NCBI GenBank assembly: GCA_027924645.1 | Contig: BSBN01000829.1 | Coordinates: 1,860,001 to 1,924,000 of the forward strand | DNA from: Cunninghamia lanceolata | Lineage: Eukaryota; Streptophyta; Pinopsida; Cupressales; Cupressaceae | Length of the DNA: 64,000 bases | Reading direction: 5' to 3' | Shown: one piece after another, positions 1 through 10,594 of the stretch | Layout: the number at the start of each line of letters is the position of its first letter | Numbering within the stretch: the first letter of the stretch is position 1 | Notes under the pieces: generated by a model | What the model was told of the DNA's origin: nothing | The model's input: the letters and a program-made list of their open reading frames with translations, nothing else | Database searches by the model: none | Translations under genes and position numbers: made by a program

Positions 1-60
1 TGCATATGATCATAAAATGTATCTTGAGCTCTAACAACAAAAAATTCTCAACTCTTGCAG

Positions 61-125
61 GCATTTCTGGAGCAGCAATGAAAGGAGCTGAAGATACAGC
101 AGATCAACATTCATCCAGGCAATGA
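61..125 (+). CDS. Terminal coding exon of an unidentified host gene
   Basis: A pyrimidine-rich stretch ending in TTGCAG (to base 60) is a good 3' splice acceptor. Reading in phase from base 63 gives 20 codons (ISGAAMKGAEDTADQHSSRQ) and a TGA at 123-125. A poly(A) signal follows 120 bases later. The upstream exons lie outside the window, so the gene cannot be named; I do not recognise the short hydrophilic C-terminus. The alternative is a chance open stretch inside an intron. The combination of acceptor, stop and poly(A) signal at the edge of a repeat block favours a real last exon. Confidence 0.5.
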
Positions 126-300
126 TGGATGCCTTTTCTTTTTATATGCTCTTCTTTTCCCTCAAATGTATAGTTTATTTTCATATTGCATTGGAAAAGT
201 CATTCCCACGGCTTGTGTGGGACACTATATATCTATGATTATCAATAAAAGATAGCAATTATGCAAAGTTTATATAGTCTCTCTTTTGTATACATTTGCA
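126..300 (+). promoter_or_regulatory. Putative 3' UTR with poly(A) signal AATAAA at 244-249
   Basis: T-rich sequence follows the TGA of the exon at 61-125 and contains AATAAA at 244-249 followed by A/T-rich sequence. This is the layout of a plant 3' UTR and polyadenylation region. Retroelement-derived sequence begins at about 340. Confidence 0.45.
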
Positions 301-339
301 AAACTGAACTATAGTTTATTAGATAATACCTCTGGCATA

Positions 340-1268
340 TGAATGTAACTTTTAAAGCAAAAATCAATGTGTACCTTTATCTCCTTCTACAAACACTATC
401 TCAGCTCAACCTAATTAAGTTTGAAGCTAAATTAGGTAACAATAAGATCTTTCTCCTTTGTAATATGTTCTACCTCTTTGAAATTTACCTCCTCTACCTC
501 TATGTCTTTGCTCATGCTTCTTATTCAACTTGTCTTCAACTTTCAAGGCAAATTGATATGCTTCTTCTATGGTTGTCATCCTTACCAGACTTAGTTCTTC
601 TTGAATATTCAACCTCAATCAATTTATGTATCTTGGCATATTCTCCTTGCTTTATTCACTATGTCCAGCCTTATAATCATCTTATGAAATTATTCAGTAT
701 ACTCCTTCACAAATTTCTCCTTTTGTTTCAAGTTTCACAATCTCTTCAACATTTTCAACTCATAGTCAGTAGGTATAAACTGATTTTTCAACTTTCTCAC
801 CATTCTATCCCATTTTATGATATTGTCTTTTCCTCTCCTATCAATATCCAATTAAATTTCTTTCCACCAAATAGAAACATGTTCTTTCAACTTAGTCTTT
901 GCAAATCTCATTTTCTCTGGATCTTCAATTTCTTCATATTCAAAGTATTGTTCCAAGTCATTTATCCAATCGATCAATTCCTCTATATTCAAATTTCTAA
1001 TGTACTTTAGTACATCCACTCTAGGTCTCTTTCCAATCTTCAAAATAGGTTTCAACATCTTCACCTGATCTGATTCTTCTTCTTCTAGGGTTTCTTTATT
1101 TTGATCTGCAAATTGAAATTCTTCATCATCACCTTCAACATCATGTCTAGGGGTTAGTCCTCTTCTTCTATCTTCTTCTACAACATCCAGTCTAACTTCC
1201 ATTCTTTTCATCATCTCTTCCATTCTTCCAACAATAGTTCTCATAGTAGGCATCCTTCTTGGCGGCAT
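340..1268 (-). pseudogene. Element I: truncated Ty3/gypsy gag
   Basis: The minus strand starts at ATG 1268 (MPPRRMPTMRTIVGRMEEM). It reads an acidic linker, then a retrotransposon-gag core with VDVLKYIRNLNIEELIDWINDLEQYFEYEE and TKLKEHVSIWWKE, as in the Ty3/gypsy capsid family. A stop near 850 interrupts it. Homologous sequence continues in shifted frames, including QEELSLVRMTTIEEAYQFAL and a basic RGRGGKFQRGR stretch at 427-618 that normally precedes the zinc knuckle. The reading is lost around 340-430, so nucleocapsid and pol are missing. The PBS and LTR lie just upstream (1441-2135), so the element is in minus orientation and truncated at its 3' half. Confidence 0.8.
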
Positions 1269-1440
1269 CTCTTCCTAGGATCTGGTGTAATTGCCTCAAT
1301 GTGATGATCTGACTACAAGGTAGCAACTGCCTCACAATCAGCACTCTGTTGACAAACACAAGTAGACTACCTTAGGTCAGTGATCAGTTAACCACAAGAT
1401 CTTATGGAATGCCTTCACTTCCCAAAGGATTCAAAACTTT

Positions 1441-1452
1441 GCTCTAATACCA
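1441..1452 (-). other. Element I primer-binding site (tRNA-iMet type)
   Basis: The reverse complement reads TGGTATTAGAGC, one transition away from the initiator-Met PBS TGGTATCAGAGC. It sits two bases inside the LTR border and 173 bp upstream of the gag ATG, which fixes the minus orientation of element I. Confidence 0.75.
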
Positions 1453-1454
1453 CT

Positions 1455-2135
1455 TGGTACAGTCACAGTCGGAGGGTTCACAGAATAAACTATCTAAACC
1501 ATGTAGCTAGATAAAACACAACAGAAACAACACAAATATAGAATGTAATGGATTATTCAAATGCTTAGTATATCGTATATTTAGAATGCTTATATGCTGG
1601 CAACATGCGGACTATAATCAAAGGGCTCATAGGCATTCTTTCTAGGTTACAATAGGTAAGCAAGGAATGGCATTGAAGTGCCTTCCTGAAAAGAATCTAA
1701 CTTCTAAAGCTATCTAAATCAAAACATAGAACTATTGACTTCCTAATACATCCTAGATATATATATATATATATAATCTCCAAGTTCTTAAGAATTCCTC
1801 CATGTCGGCCAAAGAAGGTTACAAACTCCAAAGAAGGATGTAACATGTAGAAACAAATAGGTAAGCCTTAAACAATTGGTACTGCTCTGTAAATGGATGA
1901 AACTTGGTGTGGACCTCAAGGAAGGTCTATCTGATCCATATGTGTCATGAATGATGTTCCATTTAGCTCTACAAGTCATGGAAGTGCTCTGCAAACCTTC
2001 TCCTTCAACTAACTATCTAAATGCTCTGTTCTATGAAAGCTGATGATCTTCTGATAGTGATAACTTTTAGTCTGCGAGCTCTAATATGAAGATGAAGTAA
2101 AATATGGTACAAAATGTTGAAACTGCAAGTGACTG
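1455..2135 (-). repeat. Element I 5' LTR (outer border approximate)
   Basis: The LTR border next to the PBS starts with TGGTACAG on the plus strand, that is, an LTR ending in ...CTGTACCA in element orientation. The sequence from here to about 2135 is non-coding and includes a (TA)n run at 1757-1773. No second LTR is present in the window, so the outer border is set only by where recognisable element F sequence begins. Confidence 0.5.
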
Positions 2136-2139
2136 AACT

Positions 2140-2925
2140 GAACTAAAAATGAAAGAAAGAATGCAAATGTTTTTGGTTGATGCAAGATTGCTCTACAACC
2201 TGGGATGCTCTTGCATCAATAATGTAGCTATCAATTTTTCCCACTTTTCTTAGGATAGAAATCCTTCTTACTCCTAGTACTTTCTTAGATCTTATCTCTG
2301 GTTCATTCCAAATCCAAGCCTCCATTGCCTCTTCACTATCAATATTGTATTTGTTTCTATCAAGAATAATTTCTTCTTCTAAGTAAGGTTCATTCTAAGT
2401 ATCTTTTGTGTATATTTTTCCTGAGTGTAGTTCCTTTTTATCTTCTTCTTCACCACTTTCCTCTTATGCCACTTCTTCTATAAAGGGGTTGCTCATATCT
2501 ATATATATGGGAATGTGTATTGTCTTATCAATATTGAAGAATAATAATTCTTCCTTGCAATAATATATTTTCCCATTACAATTGACTAACCACCTAAATT
2601 TTAGCAAGATATTAAATGTATCAAATTGTTCCTTCATTTCAATTACTTCAAAATCAATCTTTTTGTTGATCCCCAAAAAATTAACTTCCACATTCCTTCA
2701 AGTTTTGACTGTATTGATGGAATTACCATTCGCAAGGGCAATATTATAAGGTGTACCATATAACATTGGTCTTACAAACTCTTCCCAGACTCTTTTGGGT
2801 ATAATACTAACATCTACTCTTAAGTCAACCAATACATTCTTAAAATGTATTTTGTTTACTTGGAGTTTTATCAATATTGGTCTTTTCTTCCACCTCCTTG
2901 GAGTTTCTATCACACTTCTGATTTT
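2140..2925 (-). pseudogene. Element F: retropepsin-like protease region
   Basis: The minus-strand frame at 2913-2698 reads KIHFKNVLVDLRVDVSIIPK and RVWEEFVRPMLYGTPYNIALANG. LVDLRVDVSIIPK aligns with the LVDSGADVSIIP motif of Ty3/gypsy proteases, with the active-site D kept and the following S/G altered. The next frame (2691-2464) continues as the protease-RT linker. The reading then stops at element I's LTR, so RT, RNase H and integrase are absent. The region is decayed, with several stops and frame changes. Confidence 0.7.
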
Positions 2926-3479
2926 TGGGCTTAAGTTAGTATTTCTAGTCTTGTTCTAGTATTTTGAGAACTATTCTAGTTTTTCTAGAAGACTTTCTTC
3001 CTCCATGAAGTTTGTTGATTCTTTTAATAGTTGCTCTTCTTTTTTTGAGAAGTAGGTCTTGCAATAGTCTTTTTTTCTCCTTTCCTCTAAGATAATATTT
3101 CTAATGTCTTTAGCTATCTAGTCATGTTTTCATTTTCTCATAAAATAGTCTTCTTCTTTATCTTCCTCTTCTTCTTCTGGCTTGAATTCTTTAATATTTT
3201 TCCTATGCAGTGTCTATTCCTCCTCTAATTATTACTATTGCTTTATTTTCCTTTCCATATTTCATAATATATTTTCTCTTAAGTTCTTCCTTTCTCTCCA
3301 AATACTCTTTCTAAGTTCTCTTCTTTTGAAAGAAATAAATGACTTCTTCTATCTTCCTTATCAAATTCATCTTCCATACATCTTTTGGCTCCTTGAGTGT
3401 CTTGTTTAGGTTCCTTCATTATAACTTTAACTCTATTTGTCATGTTAGGTCCTGATAGTTATTTTCTCTTGGTTTGCAT

Positions 3480-4860
3480 TGGTGCATTCTTGAAATATTA
3501 TTGTGCTCTACCTTTGTAAACAAATCATGAAAAATATCATTGTAAAATCCACAACTCTTCCTCTCCTCTTGACAGTCATTGGCCTAATGTCCCATCTGAC
3601 TACACCTAAAATAGCTGGTGTCTTCTCTTCTTCTTTGTCCATGGCCTCTTCCTCTTCCATGACCTCTTCCTCTACCACATCATCCTCTATAGTTATTGTA
3701 ATATCCTCTATTATCATTTAGAGGATATATCTAGTATGATATTACTTAGTTGTAATCCATGGTGGAGCAAATTGTGCCACATGAACATTGTGTTGGTTCC
3801 TCCATACTAGATTTTTGTAATCATGGTCATAAAAGGATCATTTGGGTAGTCCTTTAGCCCTAACCATTCCTTTTCATATCACCTCATTATCCTTGTAAAG
3901 GTAACTACACCAAAGCTTATGTTCCTCATCTTCCCTTAGTATGAATAGAAGATAAGGGTAATTGTCCATCTCATGGTTGTCCCATTCACTGCAAATTAAT
4001 AGTATACATATTTTAGCTTCCTAGGAGCTAATTGTAAGTCAACTTTTAGTGTTGTGTCTCTTTTCTCACCCTTCATCATTGGACATTCACTTCTCACATG
4101 GCCTTGTTTTGAGTAATATGCGCACCATATCTTTCTCCTTTGACTTGATATTATTTTATTCTCACCTTTAGGCAATATGTCTTATTTAATCTTAAATTGT
4201 TCCAACTCTAGTCTTATCTTTTCTAATTTCTTATTATCTATTTCCTTATTCTTCCTTCTCCAATGCTATGCTTGCATTCTACATGCTATCTCTACTGTAA
4301 TTGAGTAAGTACCAAAGCAATTTCCATCTAATATAATTCTAACTTCTAGTAGCAATCTAGACACAAACCACTCAACTCTATTTCTCAAGTGAGGGTTCTT
4401 CAATATTTTTTACTACTTCCTCAATCTATAGTCAAATTCCTTAACAATTTCCCCCTCTTCCTACACCATTTCTCTCATTTTTTCTGACACTCTCTAATAG
4501 AACCTTAGGAGATCTATTAAAGTTAGTTAGGAATTCCTCCTTTATTGCTTGTCATTCCTTGTCATGTTTTAGGTACTTTTTCATATACCATTTGAAGGCA
4601 TCATTCCTATGTGTCCATAAAAAATCATAAAGTTTAGCTTGATTACCCTGAGTTGTATTTCTTCTCCAAATTGATTCCAACACAAAATTGTGTTTAGAGG
4701 CTTCAATTGTATCTTTTCCAAGATTTATAGTTTCATACTTAGGTCCATATCAAGAGCTTACTCTCAGGATCTTTTAGTAATAGGAAAGGGTACTTCTTCT
4801 CTTTATGGTGGAATTCTTTCCTCTAGCCTTGGCTATTTATATGTTTTCTTCTTCATTGAT
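3480..4860 (-). pseudogene. Element F: gag C-terminal half with two zinc knuckles
   Basis: Read on the minus strand, about 4600-4240 gives a degenerate capsid (EFDYRLRK, KILKNPHLRNRVEWFVSRLL and similar). It is followed at about 4130-4080 by a knuckle WCAYYSKQGHVRSECP (second Cys changed to Tyr). A second nucleocapsid segment lies at about 3715-3560: RGRGHGRGRGHG, then YFRCSQMGHxANDC. Two spaced knuckles ahead of a protease are consistent with one gypsy gag. Many stops are present. Element A is inserted at 4864, and the gag N-terminal part resumes at 47042. Confidence 0.65.
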
Positions 4861-4863
4861 TTC

Positions 4864-5988
4864 TATTGGAATATGTTGTCATTGGTGTCAAAGGCACGGA
4901 GATTGATGTCAAGAGAAATAAGATTAATCGTTGAAGTTGGAAGGATGACATAAAGATAGATATATGTTCAAACTAAAGATTTAAACATAATAAAGTTGAT
5001 GGAAAAACATTGCTATGGGCCAACCTTGACGTCAAAAGGAGATAAGACTTTATTTAAATTAAAGATTTAAATTTCAATTTTCCCAAGTGGCTGACCTCCA
5101 AAAGGAATTAAATTAAAATGAAAGATGGCCTACTCCCTTTACAAGTCTGATCTCTCTTGTTTGAGAACCTATTTTCTAATATAAAACAAACTTCAAGAAG
5201 TGTAATTTTTAAAAGAGAGTATGTATGATTTATCAAAAGGTATGATTTGCATTATAAGAGAAGCAATTTTATTTTGTAAAGGAAGTGACACTTGTGAAAA
5301 GACAATGAATTATTTTTGAGGAGTTGTGTATGATGAAAGGGTGTGTCCATTTCCTAAACCGCCTCTCTTTAGGAGATATAAGAAGAGAGTGAAGGAGTGT
5401 TTTTGAAAGCAAGCAATTCAATGTTTTATTTCTGAGTTTGAGAGAAGAGAAAGAGCAGAATATGAAGAGCAGGTCTCATTTATTTTGAGAAGGTATTATG
5501 AGTCATTATTAAAGAAGATTTAAGAGCAGATATACATGTTTATAATTAGCCTTGTGAGAAAGATTGGTGCATGATAGTGATCATATTTGAGAATGAATAG
5601 AGGGATTAATTTAGATAAGATTCAAGTGAAGGAGAAATTCATAACATCCATTGAAGAATTAATAGGTTGAAGCCTATGTTTGGTGGGGATTGGTGTCTCC
5701 AATAGGTTGGTACCTATAAAATTATGTAAGGGGATTGGTGTCTCCTATGGGTTGGTGCTCACTATAAAATATTTGTATGTAAAGTAGGTTGGAGCCTACA
5801 AGAAGAAGAAGAAGATCAATATAATATATAAGAAATATTTTGCCATGGTTTTCTCTAAAATTGTGTTGTCTCTATGCTCTAAATTTCTAGATCTTACTTG
5901 AATGTTTTATTACAATTGATTAAAGTAGAGAAAGAAAAGTTTTATTATATACTAATTCACCCCCTCTCAGTATACTAAGTTCTGATCA
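4864..5988 (+). repeat. Element A 5' LTR
   Basis: Begins TATTGGAATATG (TG mutated to TA) and ends CTGATCA. It aligns along its length with the 3' LTR at 45868-47037. Near its end are repeats of a GGTTGG-type motif and CACTATAAAATATTTG (about 5760), a plausible TATA element. It is flanked by ATTTC at 4859-4863. Confidence 0.9.
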
Positions 5989-5990
5989 AT

Positions 5991-6002
5991 TGGTATCAGA
6001 GC
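5991..6002 (+). other. Element A primer-binding site, exact tRNA-iMet match
   Basis: TGGTATCAGAGC follows two bases after the LTR end and is the classical initiator-Met complement. It sits 55 bp ahead of the gag ATG at 6057. Confidence 0.93.
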
Positions 6003-6056
6003 AGGTCCCTTTGGTGATATCCTAATATCTAGAAGGTAGATCTAAGAAGAGCACTC

Positions 6057-7450
6057 ATGGTCAAACAAGAAAGTTATGGTTTCTCATCAAATAGGGCACC
6101 ATTGTTTGATGGAACAAATTATGCATTCTAGAGCATAAGAATGAAAACATATCTAAGTTCATTGGGGTATGACATCTATCAAAGATGGATATACTATACC
6201 CACGACTCGTCTTATGGACAAAGATGCTAAAAGAGAAATTGAAAATAATTCAAAAGCTATGAATGACATATTGTGTGGTTTGGGGAATCTGAATTCATAA
6301 AGGTGATGCATTGCAAGACTACAAATGAAATATGGGAGAAGTTGATTAGCATTTATGAAGGGGATACAAATGTGAAAAAGGATAAGCTTCAAACTCACAG
6401 GGCAAAATTTGAAAGTCTCAAAATGAAAGAAGAAGAGAACGTAGCTAATTATTTTCCTCGAGTTGATGAAATTGTTAATACCATAGTGGGACTTAGTGAG
6501 AATATTAATAAAATAGTCATTGTACAAAATATATTGAGATCTCTACCTATGCAACTTGATTCTAAAATCTCTACAATCCAAGAAATGAGAGACTTGGATA
6601 AATTGACCAAGGATGACTTGCATGGCATCCTAACTACCTATGAAATGAGAATTGAAGATAAACCATCAAAGAGAGAATTAGCCTTCAAAGTAGCTCGAAG
6701 AGGAAAGAACAAGGAATATGAACCAAATGATGACTCCAATGAGACGGATGAAGAAGAAGCCCATTACATGAGAAAGCTGAAGAAGGGCTCAAGTAAGTAT
6801 CAAGGTAAGTATTCATTTAAATGTTTTAATTGTGGTAGAATAGGAAATTTTTCTTCTAAGTGTCCTCATGGGAAGATTGAATACAACGACAGTGAAGAGG
6901 ACCACAACATGAACAGAGGAAGAAGATATCAACAACCAAGGGAAAGTTACAAACAAAATCAATTTAAGAGTAAGAACAATTTTCAGAGATACAAGAAGAG
7001 TCTCTACTCCAATGAGTATGATAGCATATCAAAATAAAGTGATGATGAATTTTACAATGATTTAGAAGAGATACTATTCATGGAAATAGAGACAAAGGGT
7101 GACATTAAGAATCAAAAGGAAGATAAAACGGATGCAGAAAACAAGAAGAATGAGGATGATGAAAAAGTAGAGCTTAAGGAAGAACTCCACTTTTCATATG
7201 ATGAGATTGAGTCACTCCTAAGAAGAAAAGTGTGCTTAAAATTGAATTTTCAAGAAGAAAGTGAATCTAAGGCTAAGGTATCTCAAGCTCTTTAAGAAGC
7301 TGAGAAATTAATCCTAGACCTAAAAGTTCAGTGTGAAGAAGTGAAAAGGATTGAGGAAGGAATGATAAACCAATTAAAAGAAAGGGAAGAAAACTATGAA
7401 AAGTTGGAATCTGAGATCATGTCACTAAGGAAGGAATTAAGGAAAATCGT
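6057..7450 (+). pseudogene. Element A gag (copia, UBN2-type) with zinc knuckle and coiled coil
   Basis: The reading starts MVKQESYGFSSNRAPLFDGT and then NYAF followed by a TAG where Trp is expected (TGG to TAG). The frame recovers at 6273-7037 as a UBN2-type capsid (CKTTNEIWEKLISIYEGD, KAKFESLKMKEEENVANY type residues). The knuckle CFNCGRIGNFSSKCP has His replaced by Asn. A Lys/Glu-rich coiled-coil segment follows (7080-7440, broken by stops at about 7293 and 7455). Capsid proteins of this kind assemble retroelement particles; this copy cannot. Confidence 0.88.
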
Positions 7451-7459
7451 GGCTTAATT

Positions 7460-8636
7460 AAACTGGGAGCTAAAGAATGTAATGAGTTTAAAAATTTTGG
7501 ATGAAATTATAAACTCCAAAAAACCTACATGTGACAAGAGTGAGATTGGATTTGAAGAAGGACAAAGTTCAAAAATGAATCAACCATCTAAAGAAGAAAA
7601 TAAGGAAAATTAGAAAACCTACTCACAAGTGATCCAAGACTCCAGAGTCAAAGGTGAAACCGACAAAGAGAGGAGAATCAATGGCAACCCATGAAGGGAT
7701 CATTCAAAATATCTCTCCCATTAAGGTAGGTACATACAAATAGGTTCTATCATTCTTTCCTTGGCTATTATTTCCTTTGCAATCAATTTGGGCATAAGGT
7801 AATAAATTGTAGATTAAATGCTAGAAATAACTATAGGCATAGAACTATGAATTATGGAGCATATGCTAGGACTAACCCTGCAGAAAAAAAAATTGGAAGA
7901 TTCAGAATGATTAAAAAAAATGTTAATCCATTTGCTCCAATCATGGATCCAAATATAATATGCTACAAGTGCAACAACTTTGGACATCCAATGAAGCTTT
8001 GTAGAACCTCCCAAGAAAAACATGGAGGTAGAGCAGAAGAAGAGGAGAGTTCAAGAGTATGGAAGAAGAAAGAAAAATACATGATAATTCAAGCATCCCT
8101 ACATGCTATAAATGAAAGTGATCAGTGGTATATAGACAACGATGATATGAGAAAATTCATCACTCTAAAGAGAGTCAATGGTGGAGCCATAAGATTTGGT
8201 GATAATGCATCTACAAGGATTTCAAGAAGAGGATCTCTTAGCTTAAATAATGGGAGAACAAGAACAAAGAATGTTCTATATGTGGAAGGATTGAAGCACA
8301 ACCTATTAAGTGAGTCAATTGTATGACCAAGGGCACATCCTCACATTTCATGTCGAAGGTTGCAAAATAAGTAAGGAAGGAAGATGGGTTGCAAAAGCTA
8401 GCTGAGCAGGAAATAATCTTTATATTCTTAACAACATCAAAGGTGAGAAATGTTGCATAGGAAAGAAAGATGAGAGTTGGTTATGGAACAAAAGAATGGG
8501 GCATCTAAATTTTGACAATCTTGTCAAAATCAGTCAAAGAGAAGTAGTGAGAGATATGCCTGTGATATCAAAGTCAAAAAAACCTTTTGCAAGCAATGTC
8601 AACTGGGTAAGCAAACCAAAGTGAGCTTTAAATCAA
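7460..8636 (+). pseudogene. Element A second zinc knuckle, protease and GAG-pre-integrase
   Basis: CYKCNNFGHPMKLC (about 7960-8001) is an intact CCHC knuckle. The copia protease region follows: QWYIDNDDMRKFITL, where a D[ST]G-type site should be. GGAIRFGDNASTRI and NVLYVEGLKHNLLSES (to 8326) come next, then a frameshift. The GAG-pre-integrase domain reads WLWNKRMGHLNFDNLVKIS (about 8475-8530) and ends KQCQLGKQTKVSFKSKE after another frameshift. The coding line breaks at 8641, where B is inserted, and resumes at 31847 with ...KEYFASQPLELIHIDLCG. Confidence 0.85.
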
Positions 8637-8641
8637 AAGAG
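8637..8641 (+). other. Target-site duplication AAGAG of element B (left copy)
   Basis: AAGAG at 8637-8641 and again at 31847-31851 brackets B exactly. Joining the flanks restores the expected copia reading SKEY...LELIHIDLCG. Confidence 0.9.
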
Positions 8642-10568
8642 CATTAAACACAATGGGGTGCTGAGAGGGGGGTTGAATCAGCACACTTTAAAAACTTTAA
8701 TCAAACATTTACTGATAATACTAAATAGATTTGAAAACATGAAAGAAAACATGCAAATCAAGAGTCAACACATAACACCAATGTTTTTATGTTGAAAACC
8801 CTAAAACAGAGAAAAAGCACTGTGAGGATTAGCTCAAAATATAATATGCTCACTGCAAAAGTATTACAACATTGTTTTAGGGCTTCAACCTAAGGAAGCT
8901 ACTACTCCCCAATTTACAACTTTGATTTAGGGTTATAATCCAAGGAAGCTACGACTCCCTAAATGCTCAGCTCATTATTATTACAATGATAGTATAGATA
9001 TAAATACTGCTATGGAGAACACATTTGTTGTATGTTGATGGTGTAGTCTGCTATTCTTGCTTAAAGTCTGTCTTCAAACTGATTATGCGCATTTCATATC
9101 TTCTTCTACTATACTATATTATTATTCACCTTAATTGCCTTTAAAATGAGTTATATCTTCTATATATATCCTCTACAAGATCTTGAAACATTGATTAGGT
9201 CAGTAGCCAGAGTAATACAGAGCATAACATGTAGCTTATCACCAGTCAGCCATAACACATGTAAAATGATAGAAAAGTTTGTTGCGGACCTCAAGGCCTC
9301 ATGAAAGACATCAAGACACATCATTCCATACCTTCTAGACTTGGAGAAACTAGTTAGGATCCTCCACGTACAATAGGCACTTTATCAGTTGGTTCATACT
9401 GCTTGATATTGTTAGTTGTTCATCTTTAAACTACTAGGGAGAAACCAAAAACTCAATGTGGACAAAGGATTCAATCATACACCAGCTCAAAAACATCCAT
9501 ACACCTTGCCAAAGAGGTATCATACTAAAGATTTGCATCTGCAAGACAGGAAATATATCAATCTGTAGATAACAGAGTCTTCTGGACCTTATATAATCCT
9601 TCATAACCCAAAATATGAAGTTGCGGTGAAGTATAGGGCCTAAAACCTTTTGGGAATGATCAAAGATGTCAATCTATGCAACTCATCAGATCCACACATC
9701 TTTTTATGTAGTTTCTAGAGGAATTCAAAAATAGCTTAAGTACTTCTATTTTCAGAAGATGGTTCTACTTGAATTCTACTTGCAGACAAGAATGCTTGAT
9801 GCAATATCAGATAATAAAGAATCTCTACATGCGGATCATACTTGATGTATTATGGACCATTTGGAACCTTCACATAATCTCTAATGATAGAACTATATAT
9901 GCTTCATCTTCTGTAGAACTTAACTTGTGCATTCATGCTCTGAAATACATTGTGATGCATTTGTCATTGGAGCATTATCTTTACAGACCACTAGAACACT
10001 TGAAACTTCATCAAAGCATATAAAATATTGATCTTAGTCATTCCTTAGAGCTGCATGACAAACAGATCTATTCTGGAGGAATGTGGATCATTCCATTATC
10101 TCCCCATTACTGTTTTGCTCTATCTAGGTGATGGCCGATGAACTAACCCTTGTAACTTTTCATGTTGAGTAAGTGAGAGGCTGAAACCTTGGATATGTCA
10201 TGTCAATTCATGTCAGAATCTATTATTACAAGCGCATGGAAAAATATTTCTTTGCAGATATATGCAGACCAATTCAAGTTGACTCTACCTTGGAATGTGC
10301 ACTATGAATGCCTTAGGCACTTTTCAACTTCTTACCCTTGAGTGAAGTACTCCCAATTGATGAGATGTGTATGTGTGCATGAAGGAATTATACTAGGATA
10401 TGAGTGTTTGCCTCTACATCATGTTCAAACCCAAAACTGGTTCATACTTAGATTATTTCTTCTTCTCCCTGACTAGTTTGTCTTGACCATATTGACTCCT
10501 TTGTACAAGTCTTGTCTATACATTTCCATCTAAAATGTTGACATCAATGAGAACACATATGTCCAACA
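8642..10568 (-). repeat. Element B 3' LTR (left)
   Basis: Aligns over its length with 30016-31846. Its outer end reads CATTAAACACAATGG where the other copy has TGTTGAACACAATGG, so the canonical TG terminus has decayed. It ends ...TCCAACA next to the reversed polypurine tract at 10569. It contains the shared copia LTR motif (GAAAACCC...) at about 8793. Confidence 0.9.
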
Positions 10569-10582
10569 ATCTCCCCCTTTGT
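10569..10582 (-). other. Element B polypurine tract
   Basis: The plus strand reads ATCTCCCCCTTTGT, that is, ACAAAGGGGGAGAT on the minus strand. It abuts the left LTR, as the 3' PPT of a minus-oriented element should. The same AAAGGGGGAGAT motif is used by element A (45855-45867). Confidence 0.85.
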
Positions 10583-10594
10583 CATTGATGGCAA

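Noticed and set aside
339..1010. Long plus-strand ORF of 223 codons
   Set aside because: Antisense shadow of the minus-strand gag of element I; hydrophobic, with no domain.
3503..3721. Ser-rich plus-strand ORF and acidic minus-strand ORF at 3508-3717
   Set aside because: Both are wrong-frame readings of the Arg-Gly-rich nucleocapsid segment of element F, whose true frame gives RGRGHGRGRGHG and a zinc knuckle.
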